NCBI GenBank assembly: GCA_029248825.1
Contig: JAQWIP010000159.1
Span: 1 to 10,165 of the forward strand
DNA length: 10,165 bases
Direction of reading: 5' to 3'
DNA from: Alphaproteobacteria bacterium
Lineage (GTDB): Bacteria > Pseudomonadota > Alphaproteobacteria > RS24
Shown: piece after piece, positions 1-6,718 of the stretch
Position numbering within the stretch: position 1 is the first letter of the stretch
Layout: every line of letters starts with the position of its first letter
Translations under genes and position numbers: made by a program
The notes under the pieces: model-generated
Databases searched by the model: none
The model's input: only the letters and a program-made list of their open reading frames with translations
What the model was told of the DNA's origin: nothing

Positions 1-42
1 CCACAGCGCCGCCGCCCTCGCCCATAGCCCACGAGGCACAGG

Positions 43-1074
43 ATGGCTGAGCCGGTATTTTGGAAATCCAAAGCGCATCCCGTGTCGCTGGCGCTTTTGC
101 CGATAAGCTATCTCTATGCGAGCCTTGAGGCGCTGAACCGCAAGTTCACCCATGCCCAACACCCGGGAAAACCGGTTATTTGTGTGGGCAATTTAACCGC
201 CGGTGGCGCTGGCAAAACACCCAGCGTGCAATGGCTGACCCAATGGCTGGCGCAAGAAAATAAAGCCCCTGCCGTATTATCGCGCGGCTTTGGCGGCAGC
301 CTCAAAGGGCCGATACAAGTCGACCCCGCCCAACACACGGCGGCGCAAGTGGGCGACGAGCCGCGAATGCTGGCCGAGACATGCGCCGTTTATATTTGCC
401 CCGACCGCCACCAAAGCTTGAGACTGGCCGCGCAAAATGGCCATGAGGTTATGGTCAAAGATGATGGGTTTCAAAATCCGTCGATGGCGCATCATTTTAA
501 TTTAATCGTCGTCGATGGCGCCACGGGTATCGGCAATGGACGCCTGCTGCCGGCGGGGCCGTTGCGCCAACCGCTATCGATTGCGCTGAAAAAACTCGAT
601 GCGCTTTTGGTTCTCGGAGAGCCAAGCCATGCCAGCCTCGCGCCTTTGCTGAAATCCGTCGAGGCCATGGGCAAGCCAATATTTGCGGGCGAGATAAAAC
701 CACAAAGCCCGAAGCCGAAAAAATCGGAAGCCCGTGTGCATGGATTTTGCGGCATTGCCAAGCCAGAAAAATTTTTCGCCAGCCTGAAAGGGCATGGCTA
801 TGAGGTGGCGCAGACCTCGCGTTTTGGCGACCACCACGTGTTCACCGAGGCCGAAGCCGAGCGTTTGCTGGCGTCTGAGCTGCCTTTAATCACCACGCAA
901 AAAGATATGGCGCGCTTGCAAGGTGCCGCCGAAGGTTCGCCTCGGGCGCGTTTGGCCAAAGCGGCCAGCACCCTGCCCATCGCTTTGCATATTGGCGAGG
1001 GCAAGGCTTTGCAAAAAACCATCGAAGCGGCGCTTGAGCAAAAACAGGCCAATCAGCTTTATAAATCTTATTAG
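43..1074 (+). CDS. lpxK: Tetraacyldisaccharide 4'-kinase (lipid A synthesis)
   Basis: The product (343 aa, usual family length) phosphorylates the 4' position of the tetraacyldisaccharide 1-phosphate precursor to give lipid IVA. It acts at the cytoplasmic face of the inner membrane, before Kdo addition in the lipid A pathway. Visible motifs are a hydrophobic N-terminal segment (about residues 13-26) that would anchor it to the membrane, the P-loop VGNLTAGGAGKTP (48-60), SRGFGG (80-85), VGDEP (103-107), the DDGFQ motif (140-144) with family catalytic acidic residues, and GRLLPAGPLRQP (166-177). The ATG at 43 is preceded by GAGG (33-36) with six bases between, and the N-terminus resembles family members (EPVFW near the start). 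The upstream neighbour lies outside the window; in many Alphaproteobacteria it is waaA. The stop overlaps the convergent M23 gene by four bases, leaving no room for a separate terminator. Identification is firm. Confidence 0.95.
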   Translation: MAEPVFWKSKAHPVSLALLPISYLYASLEALNRKFTHAQHPGKPVICVGNLTAGGAGKTPSVQWLTQWLAQENKAPAVLSRGFGGSLKGPIQVDPAQHTAAQVGDEPRMLAETCAVYICPDRHQSLRLAAQNGHEVMVKDDGFQNPSMAHHFNLIVVDGATGIGNGRLLPAGPLRQPLSIALKKLDALLVLGEPSHASLAPLLKSVEAMGKPIFAGEIKPQSPKPKKSEARVHGFCGIAKPEKFFASLKGHGYEVAQTSRFGDHHVFTEAEAERLLASELPLITTQKDMARLQGAAEGSPRARLAKAASTLPIALHIGEGKALQKTIEAALEQKQANQLYKSY

Positions 1075-1901
1075 GGACTGGGCGAGCCAACCGCGACCAA
1101 AGCCGGGTCGATGCGCGCGCCGCCCCAAAACATCCGCCAATCCAAATGCGGCCCCGTCGAGCGACCCGTCGAGCCGACCGTGGCAATGACATCGCCCGCC
1201 GCCACCACATCGCCAACTTTGACGTTCAAACTATCCAAATGCATATAGGCCGAGGTGACTTTCAGCCCGTGGTCGATAAACACCAAACCGCCTTCGAAAT
1301 ACATATCTGGCTCGGCCAAAGTAACTTTTCCGGGCGCGGGCGCGGTAACTTTCGTGCCGCGCGGCGCGGCGATATCAATGCCAAAATGTGGCCGTCGCGC
1401 CTCGCCATTATAAAACCGCTGGCTGCCATAAACGCCGCTAATGCGCCCTTTCACCGGCCAGCGAAAGCGCTGCGAAAAATCCGTCTCGCGGCGAAGCCCC
1501 GCGCGGGCGGCGAGTTTTAATTTGCCTTGCGCAATGATGCGCGCCAAAGCCGCTTCGGGCGGCGTCACCATGGTCGGCGGCAGGCCGTCGATGCGCTGAA
1601 TGGCATAGCTTCGCTTGGTCAGCGTAAGCGGCACATGCGCCGATTTGGACCCGCGCGTGAAACTTATTTTTTGCGCCAAACGCGCATCGCGGCCAAACCC
1701 CAACACCGTGTAATTATCGACCACAGGCAGCGCCTCGCCATTGAGGCTCACTTTCGTGCCTTGGGTGAGCTGCAACACCACCAAGCCGCCTTGGCTAAAT
1801 TTTCCGCTCTGGCTTTGAACAAAATTAGACGATAGCTCAACCGCTTGCGCGGAAGAAAACACCGTGGCGACAAAGGCTGCAAGAAACACCCGCTTAAGCA
1901 T
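1071..1901 (-). CDS. Secreted M23-family metallopeptidase (LytM/peptidoglycan hydrolase type)
   Basis: Predicted 276 aa exported zinc peptidase, likely cleaving peptidoglycan cross-bridges or regulating such cleavage in the periplasm. A signal peptide is clear: Met-Leu-Lys-Arg, a hydrophobic core, then SSAQA before the mature end near residue 20. Residues 21-140 hold a beta-rich N-terminal region that I do not recognise. The M23 domain spans about 145-270, with HFGID (172-176, zinc ligands His and Asp), DHG (210-212), YMHL (219-222) and PHLDW (251-255). The last motif has Asp254 where classical LytM enzymes have the second His of HxH. I believe this is a recurring subfamily form, so it need not mean inactivity. 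I chose the ATG at 1901 because it starts the signal peptide and overlaps the stop of the DUF2093 gene by eight bases. A further in-frame ATG at 1937 would add 12 residues ahead of the signal peptide. It is the last gene of the xseA transcription unit. Confidence 0.87.
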   Translation of the reverse strand: MLKRVFLAAFVATVFSSAQAVELSSNFVQSQSGKFSQGGLVVLQLTQGTKVSLNGEALPVVDNYTVLGFGRDARLAQKISFTRGSKSAHVPLTLTKRSYAIQRIDGLPPTMVTPPEAALARIIAQGKLKLAARAGLRRETDFSQRFRWPVKGRISGVYGSQRFYNGEARRPHFGIDIAAPRGTKVTAPAPGKVTLAEPDMYFEGGLVFIDHGLKVTSAYMHLDSLNVKVGDVVAAGDVIATVGSTGRSTGPHLDWRMFWGGARIDPALVAVGSPSP

Positions 1902-2094
1902 TTTGGCTCTGTGCCAATTCGGCTTGCATAGAGACATCGGCGTCGAAATAAGCCTCTTGTCGGTCGACGCTCCAATAGCGCAAATCTTCCAGCGCGATGG
2001 CTTTTCCGGTCACGGCGCAGGTCACGAAATCGCCTGGCATCATCACGTCGAAATCTCCATCGAGATATTTAAGTTTGGCTTCTCCACCGGTCAT
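1894..2094 (-). CDS. DUF2093 family small conserved protein
   Basis: A 66 aa protein that I recognise as DUF2093, a family of unknown function known mainly from Alphaproteobacteria. Its body reads as GEAKLKYLDGDFDV (4-17), then a core CAVTGKAIALEDLRYWSV (26-43) followed by DRQEAY (44-49). There is one cysteine (Cys26), no transmembrane segment, no signal peptide and an acidic balance, so a small cytoplasmic protein is likely. The start ATG at 2094 has a good ribosome binding site (AAGGA at 2102-2106, seven bases away). It begins 29 bases after the xseA stop and its own stop overlaps the M23 start, so it should be co-transcribed and translationally coupled. The function is unknown; operon position alone does not show whether it works with exonuclease VII, with the peptidase, or with neither. 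Confidence 0.86.
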   Translation of the reverse strand: MTGGEAKLKYLDGDFDVMMPGDFVTCAVTGKAIALEDLRYWSVDRQEAYFDADVSMQAELAQSQNA

Positions 2095-2123
2095 ATGGCT
2101 TTCCTTTGCACAGACTTGAGGGG

Positions 2124-3581
2124 TTATAATAATTGCCCTTGGCTTCCATCGCTAGGGTTTTTCGTCAGGTTTTTTTTGCGCGACTTTTGCTTTGGCTTTG
2201 GCTTTGGCTTGGGCTCGGATGTCGGAGGCGCGCCGCCTTCGACGCGGGCGGTCAGGCTTTGCTCGCCGGCCAAACGAATGTCCAAAAGACTGGCCTCGGG
2301 GGCTTGGCTGGCTTGGCGCACGGGCTTGCCGTCTTCGTCCAGCACCAGCGCAAAGCCGCGCTCTAAAATGCTTTCATGGCTCAACACGCGCAATTGGCGC
2401 GCCGCCGATTGCAGCCTTGCGGTTTGGCGCTCCAGCAGCCCGCGCGTTTGCAGATGCGCGCGTTGCGCCAGCCCTGCCACGCGCTCGCCGACATGGCGCA
2501 GGCGCACTTGCAAAGCCATCGGCGTCAGGCGCGCCGCACTTTGGCCGAAGCGCGCGGCGTGGGCGTTCACATTGCTTTGCAAAGCCCCGCCGAGGCGTTG
2601 TGCCAGAGTGTCGAGACGCTGTGCGGGCAGCGCCAAAATATCTTCGAGCTTGGGCAGGCCGCGCGCCAATCCGGTAAGATGCGCCTTTTGGCGTTCCAGC
2701 TCACGGGTTTGCGCGCGTTGCAAGCGCAGCCCCAAATCTTGTGTTTGAACGCTTAAATCAGCGCGCACCGGAACCGCCATTTCAGCCCCCGCCGTGGGGG
2801 TCGGCGCGCGTCGGTCGGCGGCATAATCGAGCAGCGTCGTATCGGTCTCATGGCCAACCGCCGAAATAAGCGGAATGTCAGATCGCGCCGCCGCGCGACT
2901 GACGACTTCTTCGTTGAAGCCCCAAAGGTCTTCCAAACTGCCACCGCCGCGCGCCACAATAAGCACATCGGGGCGCGCGATATCGCCGTCCACGGGCAGA
3001 GCATTAAAGCCAGCAATGGCTTTGGCCACTTCTTCGGCGCAAGTTTCGCCTTGCACCCGCACCGGCCAAACCAAAACATGGCGCGGAAACCGATCGCTCA
3101 AACGATGCAAAATATCGCGAATGACCGCGCCGCTGGGGCTGGTAATCACGCCGATGGTTTCGGGCAAATAGGGCAGAGGTTTTTTGCGCGCTTCGTCGAA
3201 TAGCCCTTCGGCGGCCAATTGTTTTTTGCGCGCTTCCAAAAGCGCCATCAACGCGCCTTCGCCTGCGGGCTCCATGCTCTCGACCACCAATTGATAGCGC
3301 GATTGGCCGGGAAAAGTCGTCAGCTTTCCAGTCATAATGACTTCGAGCCCTTGCTCGGGCTGCATCGTCAGCTTTTGCGCCGTGCCTTTCCAAATAACGC
3401 CCGCCAGCACGGCTTTATCGTCTTTCACGTCAAAATAAACATGACCCGAGGCCGGGCGCGACACGCGACCCAATTCGCCACGCACGCGCACATGGCCGAA
3501 ACTATCTTCGACCAATCGCTTTACCTGACCGGAAAGCTCCGAGACCGTTAGCTCTAAAAGGTTGTCGCCTGGCGCGCTCAT
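2124..3581 (-). CDS. xseA: Exodeoxyribonuclease VII large subunit
   Basis: Large subunit (485 aa) of exonuclease VII, which degrades single-stranded DNA from both ends to short oligonucleotides in the cytoplasm and acts in repair. The N-terminal OB-fold DNA-binding region (about 8-105) begins with LTVSELSGQVKRLVE. The catalytic core follows, with GVITSPSGAVIRDI (144-157), VARGGGSLEDLWGFNEE (209-225), and SAVGHETDTTLLDYAADRRA (240-259) leading to the family TPTAGAE. A long helical region (about 270-430) matches the coiled-coil arm of the family. The last 30 or so residues form a lysine/proline-rich tail (EPKPKPKPKQK) that is not part of the core fold. The ATG at 3581 is preceded by AGGAAGA. 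The small subunit xseB, which it needs for activity, is not in the window. It is divergent from purD, and a candidate promoter lies about 45 bases upstream. Confidence 0.97.
   Translation of the reverse strand: MSAPGDNLLELTVSELSGQVKRLVEDSFGHVRVRGELGRVSRPASGHVYFDVKDDKAVLAGVIWKGTAQKLTMQPEQGLEVIMTGKLTTFPGQSRYQLVVESMEPAGEGALMALLEARKKQLAAEGLFDEARKKPLPYLPETIGVITSPSGAVIRDILHRLSDRFPRHVLVWPVRVQGETCAEEVAKAIAGFNALPVDGDIARPDVLIVARGGGSLEDLWGFNEEVVSRAAARSDIPLISAVGHETDTTLLDYAADRRAPTPTAGAEMAVPVRADLSVQTQDLGLRLQRAQTRELERQKAHLTGLARGLPKLEDILALPAQRLDTLAQRLGGALQSNVNAHAARFGQSAARLTPMALQVRLRHVGERVAGLAQRAHLQTRGLLERQTARLQSAARQLRVLSHESILERGFALVLDEDGKPVRQASQAPEASLLDIRLAGEQSLTARVEGGAPPTSEPKPKPKPKQKSRKKNLTKNPSDGSQGQLL
2185..2214. 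repeat. Hexanucleotide repeat in the 3' end of xseA
   Basis: Three perfect TTTGGC units (2191-2208) are flanked by one imperfect copy on each side (TTTTGC and TTGGGC). Read on the minus strand they encode the alternating Lys-Pro stretch of the XseA tail. Since the unit is six bases, copy-number change would add or remove Lys-Pro pairs without a frameshift. A run of eight T (2170-2177) lies just downstream in the gene, and slippage there would alter only about the last 14 residues. Confidence 0.8.
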
Positions 3582-3626
3582 CTTCTTCCTATGTCGAGCC
3601 GAGCGGAAGGCTGGCTCCTGGGTTTT

Positions 3627-3654
3627 AATTTATCGGCTCTTTATGATATGACAA
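3627..3654 (-). promoter_or_regulatory. Candidate sigma-70-type promoter for xseA
   Basis: On the minus strand, TTGTCA (3649-3654; five of six matches to the -35 consensus) is followed after 16 bases by TAAATT (3627-3632; four of six matches to the -10 consensus). This places transcription start roughly 40 bases ahead of the xseA ATG. The region is also the most AT-rich part of the xseA/purD gap. It would drive xseA, the DUF2093 gene and the M23 gene. This is a motif match only. Confidence 0.38.
3642..3647 (+). promoter_or_regulatory. Possible -10 element for purD
   Basis: TATGAT matches five of six positions of the -10 consensus and would start a purD transcript with a leader of about 65 bases. 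I see no acceptable -35 at 16 to 18 bases upstream. The element lies inside the spacer of the candidate leftward xseA promoter, so if both are real the two polymerases would compete for the same DNA. Confidence 0.22.
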
Positions 3655-3688
3655 ATCACTTTTGGCGATTCCCCGCCGTTCGAACCCC

Positions 3689-3703
3689 AAGCATGACATG
3701 CTT
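3689..3703. promoter_or_regulatory. Perfect 15-base palindrome upstream of purD (possible operator)
   Basis: AAGCATG and CATGCTT form seven-base perfect arms around a single central A. The site ends 17 bases before the purD ATG and just before its ribosome binding region (GAGAAGAGA). A one-base centre cannot fold as a hairpin with this arm length unless inner pairs open, so a dimeric DNA-binding protein is the more natural reading. The regulator is unknown. I do not recognise it as a PurR box. Confidence 0.4.
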
Positions 3704-3720
3704 CGCGAGAAGAGACAAAG

Positions 3721-5031
3721 ATGACTGATTTAAAGAGCGCCCCGAAACGCAATATTCTGGTTCTAGGCTCGGGCGGGCGCGAGCATGCGCTATGTTGGAA
3801 AATCGCGCAAAGCCCAAGCCTCGACGCTTTATATTGTGCGCCCGGAAATGGCGGCACCGCGAGCGTGGCTGAAAATGTGAGCCTCGATATGGCCGACCCC
3901 GCGAGCGTCATCGCGTTTTGCCAAGATAAAAACATTCACCTTGTGGTCATCGGCCCCGAAGCGCCTTTGGTGGCCGGGCTGGCCGATGATTTAGCCGCCG
4001 CCAATATTGCCGCCTTTGGCCCCAGCCGCGAGGCCGCCCAATTGGAAGGCTCGAAGGGCTATACCAAAGACCTCTGCGCCGAGGCCGATATCCCGACCGC
4101 CGCCTATGGCCGCTTTGACACCGCCGCCGCCGCTTTGGCTTATTTGGAAACGCAAAGCGCGCCCATCGTGGTGAAAGCCGATGGGCTGGCCGCAGGCAAG
4201 GGCGTGATTATCGCCGAGACGATGCAACAAGCGCGCGACGCCGTGGCTGATATTTTCGACGGCGCTTTTGGCGCTGCTGGTGCGGAGCTGGTTATCGAAG
4301 AATTTATGACCGGCGAGGAAGCCAGTTTCTTTGTGCTGTGCGATGGCGAAAACGCTTTGCCTTTGGCCACCGCGCAAGACCATAAGCGCGTCGGCGATGG
4401 CGACACTGGCCCCAATACGGGCGGCATGGGGGCGTATTCTCCGGCCTCGATTATGACGTCAGAACTCATCGATATTTCGATGCGCCAAGTCATTCACCCG
4501 ACATTGCAAGCCATGGCCAAACGCGGCACGCCTTATCGGGGCGTGCTTTATGCGGGCCTGATGCTGACGCCAGAAGGCCCCAAACTGGTGGAATATAACG
4601 CACGCTTTGGCGACCCCGAATGCCAAGTGCTGATGATGCGCTTAGCCAGCGATATTGTGCCCGCGCTGGAAGCTTGCGCGAGCCTGGATGGCAGCGCGTC
4701 CTTGGCCAACATAACCCTAGACTGGCACGACGATATGGCCATGTGCGTCGTCATGGCGGCCAATGGCTATCCGGGCGCCTATAAAAAGGGTAGTGTCATT
4801 GGCGGTCTCGATAAAGTAGATGGAGCCACGGTGTTTCACGCAGGCACATCGCGCGACGAAGATGGCACCATTCGTGCTATTGGCGGGCGCGTATTAAATG
4901 TTACGGCGCGTGGCAAAACAGTGGCACAAGCGCAGGCAAATGCTTATGCTGGCGTCGATACAGTGGTTTGGCCAGAAGGTTTTTGTCGTCGCGATATCGG
5001 CCATAAAGAGATTGCGCGCGAAACCAAATGA
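3721..5031 (+). CDS. purD: Phosphoribosylamine--glycine ligase (GAR synthetase)
   Basis: This 436 aa protein of usual family length joins glycine to 5-phosphoribosylamine with ATP, the second step of de novo purine synthesis, in the cytoplasm. The N-domain carries VLGSGGREHAL (14-24) and APGNGGTA (40-47). The ATP-grasp part shows VIGPEAPLVAGLAD (77-90), KADGLAAGKGVIIA (152-165) and EEFMTGEEASFF (193-204). The family signature region DHKRVGDGDTGPNTGGMGAY (220-239) is intact, as is YNARFGDPECQ (292-302) with metal-binding residues. The C-terminal domain ends near 425. The ATG at 3721 has GAGAAGAGA just upstream. It is divergent from xseA, and its stop overlaps an in-frame ATG of the next gene (ATGA at 5028-5031), so the kinase gene behind it is probably read from the same transcript. 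No missing residues or frame problems were seen. Confidence 0.98.
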   Translation: MTDLKSAPKRNILVLGSGGREHALCWKIAQSPSLDALYCAPGNGGTASVAENVSLDMADPASVIAFCQDKNIHLVVIGPEAPLVAGLADDLAAANIAAFGPSREAAQLEGSKGYTKDLCAEADIPTAAYGRFDTAAAALAYLETQSAPIVVKADGLAAGKGVIIAETMQQARDAVADIFDGAFGAAGAELVIEEFMTGEEASFFVLCDGENALPLATAQDHKRVGDGDTGPNTGGMGAYSPASIMTSELIDISMRQVIHPTLQAMAKRGTPYRGVLYAGLMLTPEGPKLVEYNARFGDPECQVLMMRLASDIVPALEACASLDGSASLANITLDWHDDMAMCVVMAANGYPGAYKKGSVIGGLDKVDGATVFHAGTSRDEDGTIRAIGGRVLNVTARGKTVAQAQANAYAGVDTVVWPEGFCRRDIGHKEIARETK

Positions 5032-5040
5032 AAAATGACG

Positions 5041-5046
5041 AGGGAG
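5041..5046 (+). promoter_or_regulatory. Ribosome binding site that sets the kinase start
   Basis: AGGGAG lies eight bases before the ATG at 5055 and thirteen bases after the ATG at 5028. The upstream ATG, overlapping the purD stop, has only weak purine content before it. The site therefore favours the shorter protein, though translational coupling through ATGA remains possible. Confidence 0.6.
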
Positions 5047-5054
5047 ATCGGCAG

Positions 5055-6131
5055 ATGAAAGATGAGGGCATCGAACGCTTTGGCGGCACGAAAGATATTG
5101 CGGAGACGCATAAATTCGACCAAGCCAAGCTAGAAGAATATGCGCTCGCGCATGTCGAGGGATTTCAAGGCCCCTTGGAAGTGCGCCAGTTCAAGGGCGG
5201 GCAATCGAACCCGACCTATCAGCTGATTACGCCAAATAAAAAATATGTCATGCGCCGCAAGCCGCCCGGCAAATTGCTGCCGTCCGCCCATGCGGTCGAC
5301 CGCGAATATAAAGTCATTACCGCGCTGGGCAGCACCGGCTTTCCCGTGCCACGCACCTATTGCATGTGCGAAGACGAGAGCATTACCGGCACGATTTTTT
5401 ACATTATGGACATGGTAGAAGGTCGCATTTTATGGGACCCGCAATTGCCAGATATTCCACGCGAAGGCCGCCATGCGGTTTTCGATGCCAAAATTAAAAC
5501 CTTGGCGCAATTGCACAACACCGATTACAAAGCCATCGGCTTGGAAGATTTCGGCAAGCCGGGCGATTATTTCGCGCGTCAAATTTCGCGCTGGACGAAG
5601 CAATATCAGCTTTCCGAAACGCAACAAATTGACAGTATGAATAAGCTCATCGATTGGCTGCCGGGCAATATTCCAGGCAATGATGAAGTGTCGATTGTGC
5701 ATGGCGATTACCGTCTCGACAATATGGTGCTACATCCAACCGAGCCGAAAGTCTCGGCCGTTCTCGATTGGGAACTCTCGACGCTGGGGCACCCTTTGGG
5801 CGATTTCACCTATCACTTGATGCAATGGTATATGCCCAATGATGCGGGCAGCACCAATACGCTTTTGGGCTGTGATTTCAGTGCGTTGAACATCCCCGAT
5901 AAAGACGCCTATACGCGCGCCTATTGCGAGCATACGGGCCGCGATGGCATTGAGAATATGGACTATTATATCGCTTATAATATGTTCCGCTTGGCCGGTA
6001 TTTTGCAAGGTATCGTCGGGCGGGTGCGCGACGGCACGGCCTCTAACGCCCATGCGGCGGCGATGGCAGATCGGGTGAAACCTTTGTCCGATATGGGCTG
6101 GGAATTTGCGCAAAAAGCGGGCGCTGTTTAG
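5055..6131 (+). CDS. APH-fold kinase, ACAD10/ACAD11 N-terminal (LvaA-like) family; putative hydroxyacyl-CoA kinase
   Basis: A 358 aa protein of the aminoglycoside phosphotransferase fold. The glycine-rich segment KGGQSNPTYQL (47-57) is followed by YVMRRKPPGKLLPSAHAVDR (64-83), the block typical of ACAD10/ACAD11 kinase domains rather than of antibiotic-resistance enzymes. The catalytic loop HGDYRLDN (216-223, Asp218 as base, Asn223 for metal) and metal motif LDWE (237-240) are intact. Related bacterial LvaA phosphorylates the 4-hydroxy group of 4-hydroxyacyl-CoA so that a partner acyl-CoA dehydrogenase can remove it, giving entry to beta-oxidation. That role is inferred here from family and from the matching dehydrogenase gene at 8302. 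I chose 5055 for its ribosome binding site; a start at 5028 would add nine residues (MKNDEGDRQ) that look non-native. It follows purD with no room for its own strong promoter. The substrate is unproven, and drug resistance is unlikely. Confidence 0.88.
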   Translation: MKDEGIERFGGTKDIAETHKFDQAKLEEYALAHVEGFQGPLEVRQFKGGQSNPTYQLITPNKKYVMRRKPPGKLLPSAHAVDREYKVITALGSTGFPVPRTYCMCEDESITGTIFYIMDMVEGRILWDPQLPDIPREGRHAVFDAKIKTLAQLHNTDYKAIGLEDFGKPGDYFARQISRWTKQYQLSETQQIDSMNKLIDWLPGNIPGNDEVSIVHGDYRLDNMVLHPTEPKVSAVLDWELSTLGHPLGDFTYHLMQWYMPNDAGSTNTLLGCDFSALNIPDKDAYTRAYCEHTGRDGIENMDYYIAYNMFRLAGILQGIVGRVRDGTASNAHAAAMADRVKPLSDMGWEFAQKAGAV

Positions 6132-6145
6132 CCCCCCCTTTTTTT
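6132..6145. other. C7-T7 homopolymer tract between convergent genes
   Basis: Seven C followed by seven T directly after the stop of the kinase gene, in the 38-base gap before the rsmD stop. I find no hairpin in this gap, so it is not a standard intrinsic terminator despite the T run. It lies outside both reading frames, so slippage would not change either protein. Confidence 0.5.
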
Positions 6146-6169
6146 CCAAGCGTTATCTTTTTAAGACGG

Positions 6170-6718
6170 TTAACTGGGCGTGCAGAAAATTAACTCTGTG
6201 TCGCCCTTTTTCCGCCGGTCTAATTCGGCAAATCCCGCCGGGGTTTTAAAACTGGCGCGCTTGTCTTCTTCAACCACAATCAAAGCCGATGGCGCCAACC
6301 AAGCGCCCTTTAAGAGCGCGCCCAAAGCCTGCTCGCCCAGCCCTTGCTGGTAAGGCGGGTCGGCAAAAACCAAATCATAGGTGCCGCCGCCCGTGCAAGG
6401 CCCAAGGTCGGTGGCGTCGCGGCGAAAGATTTTGCTATGTCCCGTCGCGTTGCAGGTCTCGACATTGTCGCGAATGGCGGCGCGCGCGGGCGCTTGGGTT
6501 TCGACAAATAGACAAAACTCGGCACCGCGAGACAAAGCCTCCAGCCCCAAAGCGCCGGTGCCAGCGAATAAATCCAGCACCCGCAAATTATCGAAATCGA
6601 GCCGCGAGGTCAGCATAGAAAACAGCGCTTCGCGCGTGCGGTCTGTGGTGGGGCGCGTGTCTTGTCCCGTAGGCGCGCGCAACGGTTTTGTGCGCCACTT
6701 ACCGCCGACCACGCGCAT
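6170..6718 (-). CDS. rsmD: 16S rRNA (guanine(966)-N(2))-methyltransferase
   Basis: This 182 aa SAM-dependent enzyme methylates N2 of G966 in 16S rRNA during small-subunit assembly in the cytoplasm. The N-terminus MRVVGGKWRTKPL and the following TRPTTDRTREALFSML (21-36) are characteristic of RsmD. Motif I for SAM binding is VLDLFAGTGALGLEALSRGA (47-66), and the catalytic motif DPPY is at 120-123. Length is normal. The ATG at 6718 lies within the end of rluB (20-base overlap), with its ribosome binding site AAGGGG (6725-6730, six bases away) inside the rluB coding tail, so the two are translationally coupled. It converges on the kinase gene with 38 bases between. Confidence 0.96.
   Translation of the reverse strand: MRVVGGKWRTKPLRAPTGQDTRPTTDRTREALFSMLTSRLDFDNLRVLDLFAGTGALGLEALSRGAEFCLFVETQAPARAAIRDNVETCNATGHSKIFRRDATDLGPCTGGGTYDLVFADPPYQQGLGEQALGALLKGAWLAPSALIVVEEDKRASFKTPAGFAELDRRKKGDTELIFCTPS

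Noticed and set aside
1..50. Possible tail of an upstream gene (for example waaA) ending at 50 in the third frame and overlapping the lpxK start by eight bases
   Set aside because: All that is visible is about 15 residues with no recognisable motif. Another frame stops at 27, and a third is also open through this segment. Neighbourhood knowledge makes waaA plausible, but the sequence does not show it.
2124..2140. AT-rich TATTATAA on the minus strand at the xseA end as an internal promoter for the DUF2093 and M23 genes
   Set aside because: No -35 element at a suitable distance, and the bases are the last codons and stop of xseA. Co-transcription explains the layout.
1864..2748. Long plus-strand open frame (294 codons) opposite the DUF2093 gene and xseA
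   Set aside because: It is antisense to two recognised genes, reads as a Ser/Arg/Cys-rich jumble with no motif, and spans the xseA operon junction. It is explained by GC-rich shadow coding.
3596..3616. Short inverted repeat GAGCC/GGCTC in the xseA leader
   Set aside because: Arms of only five bases and a long GC-rich loop; expected by chance in this composition.
5055..6131. Reading the APH-fold gene as an antibiotic-resistance determinant
   Set aside because: The KPPG...SAH block and the matching acyl-CoA dehydrogenase point to the acyl-CoA kinase branch of the fold, and there is no mobile-element context.
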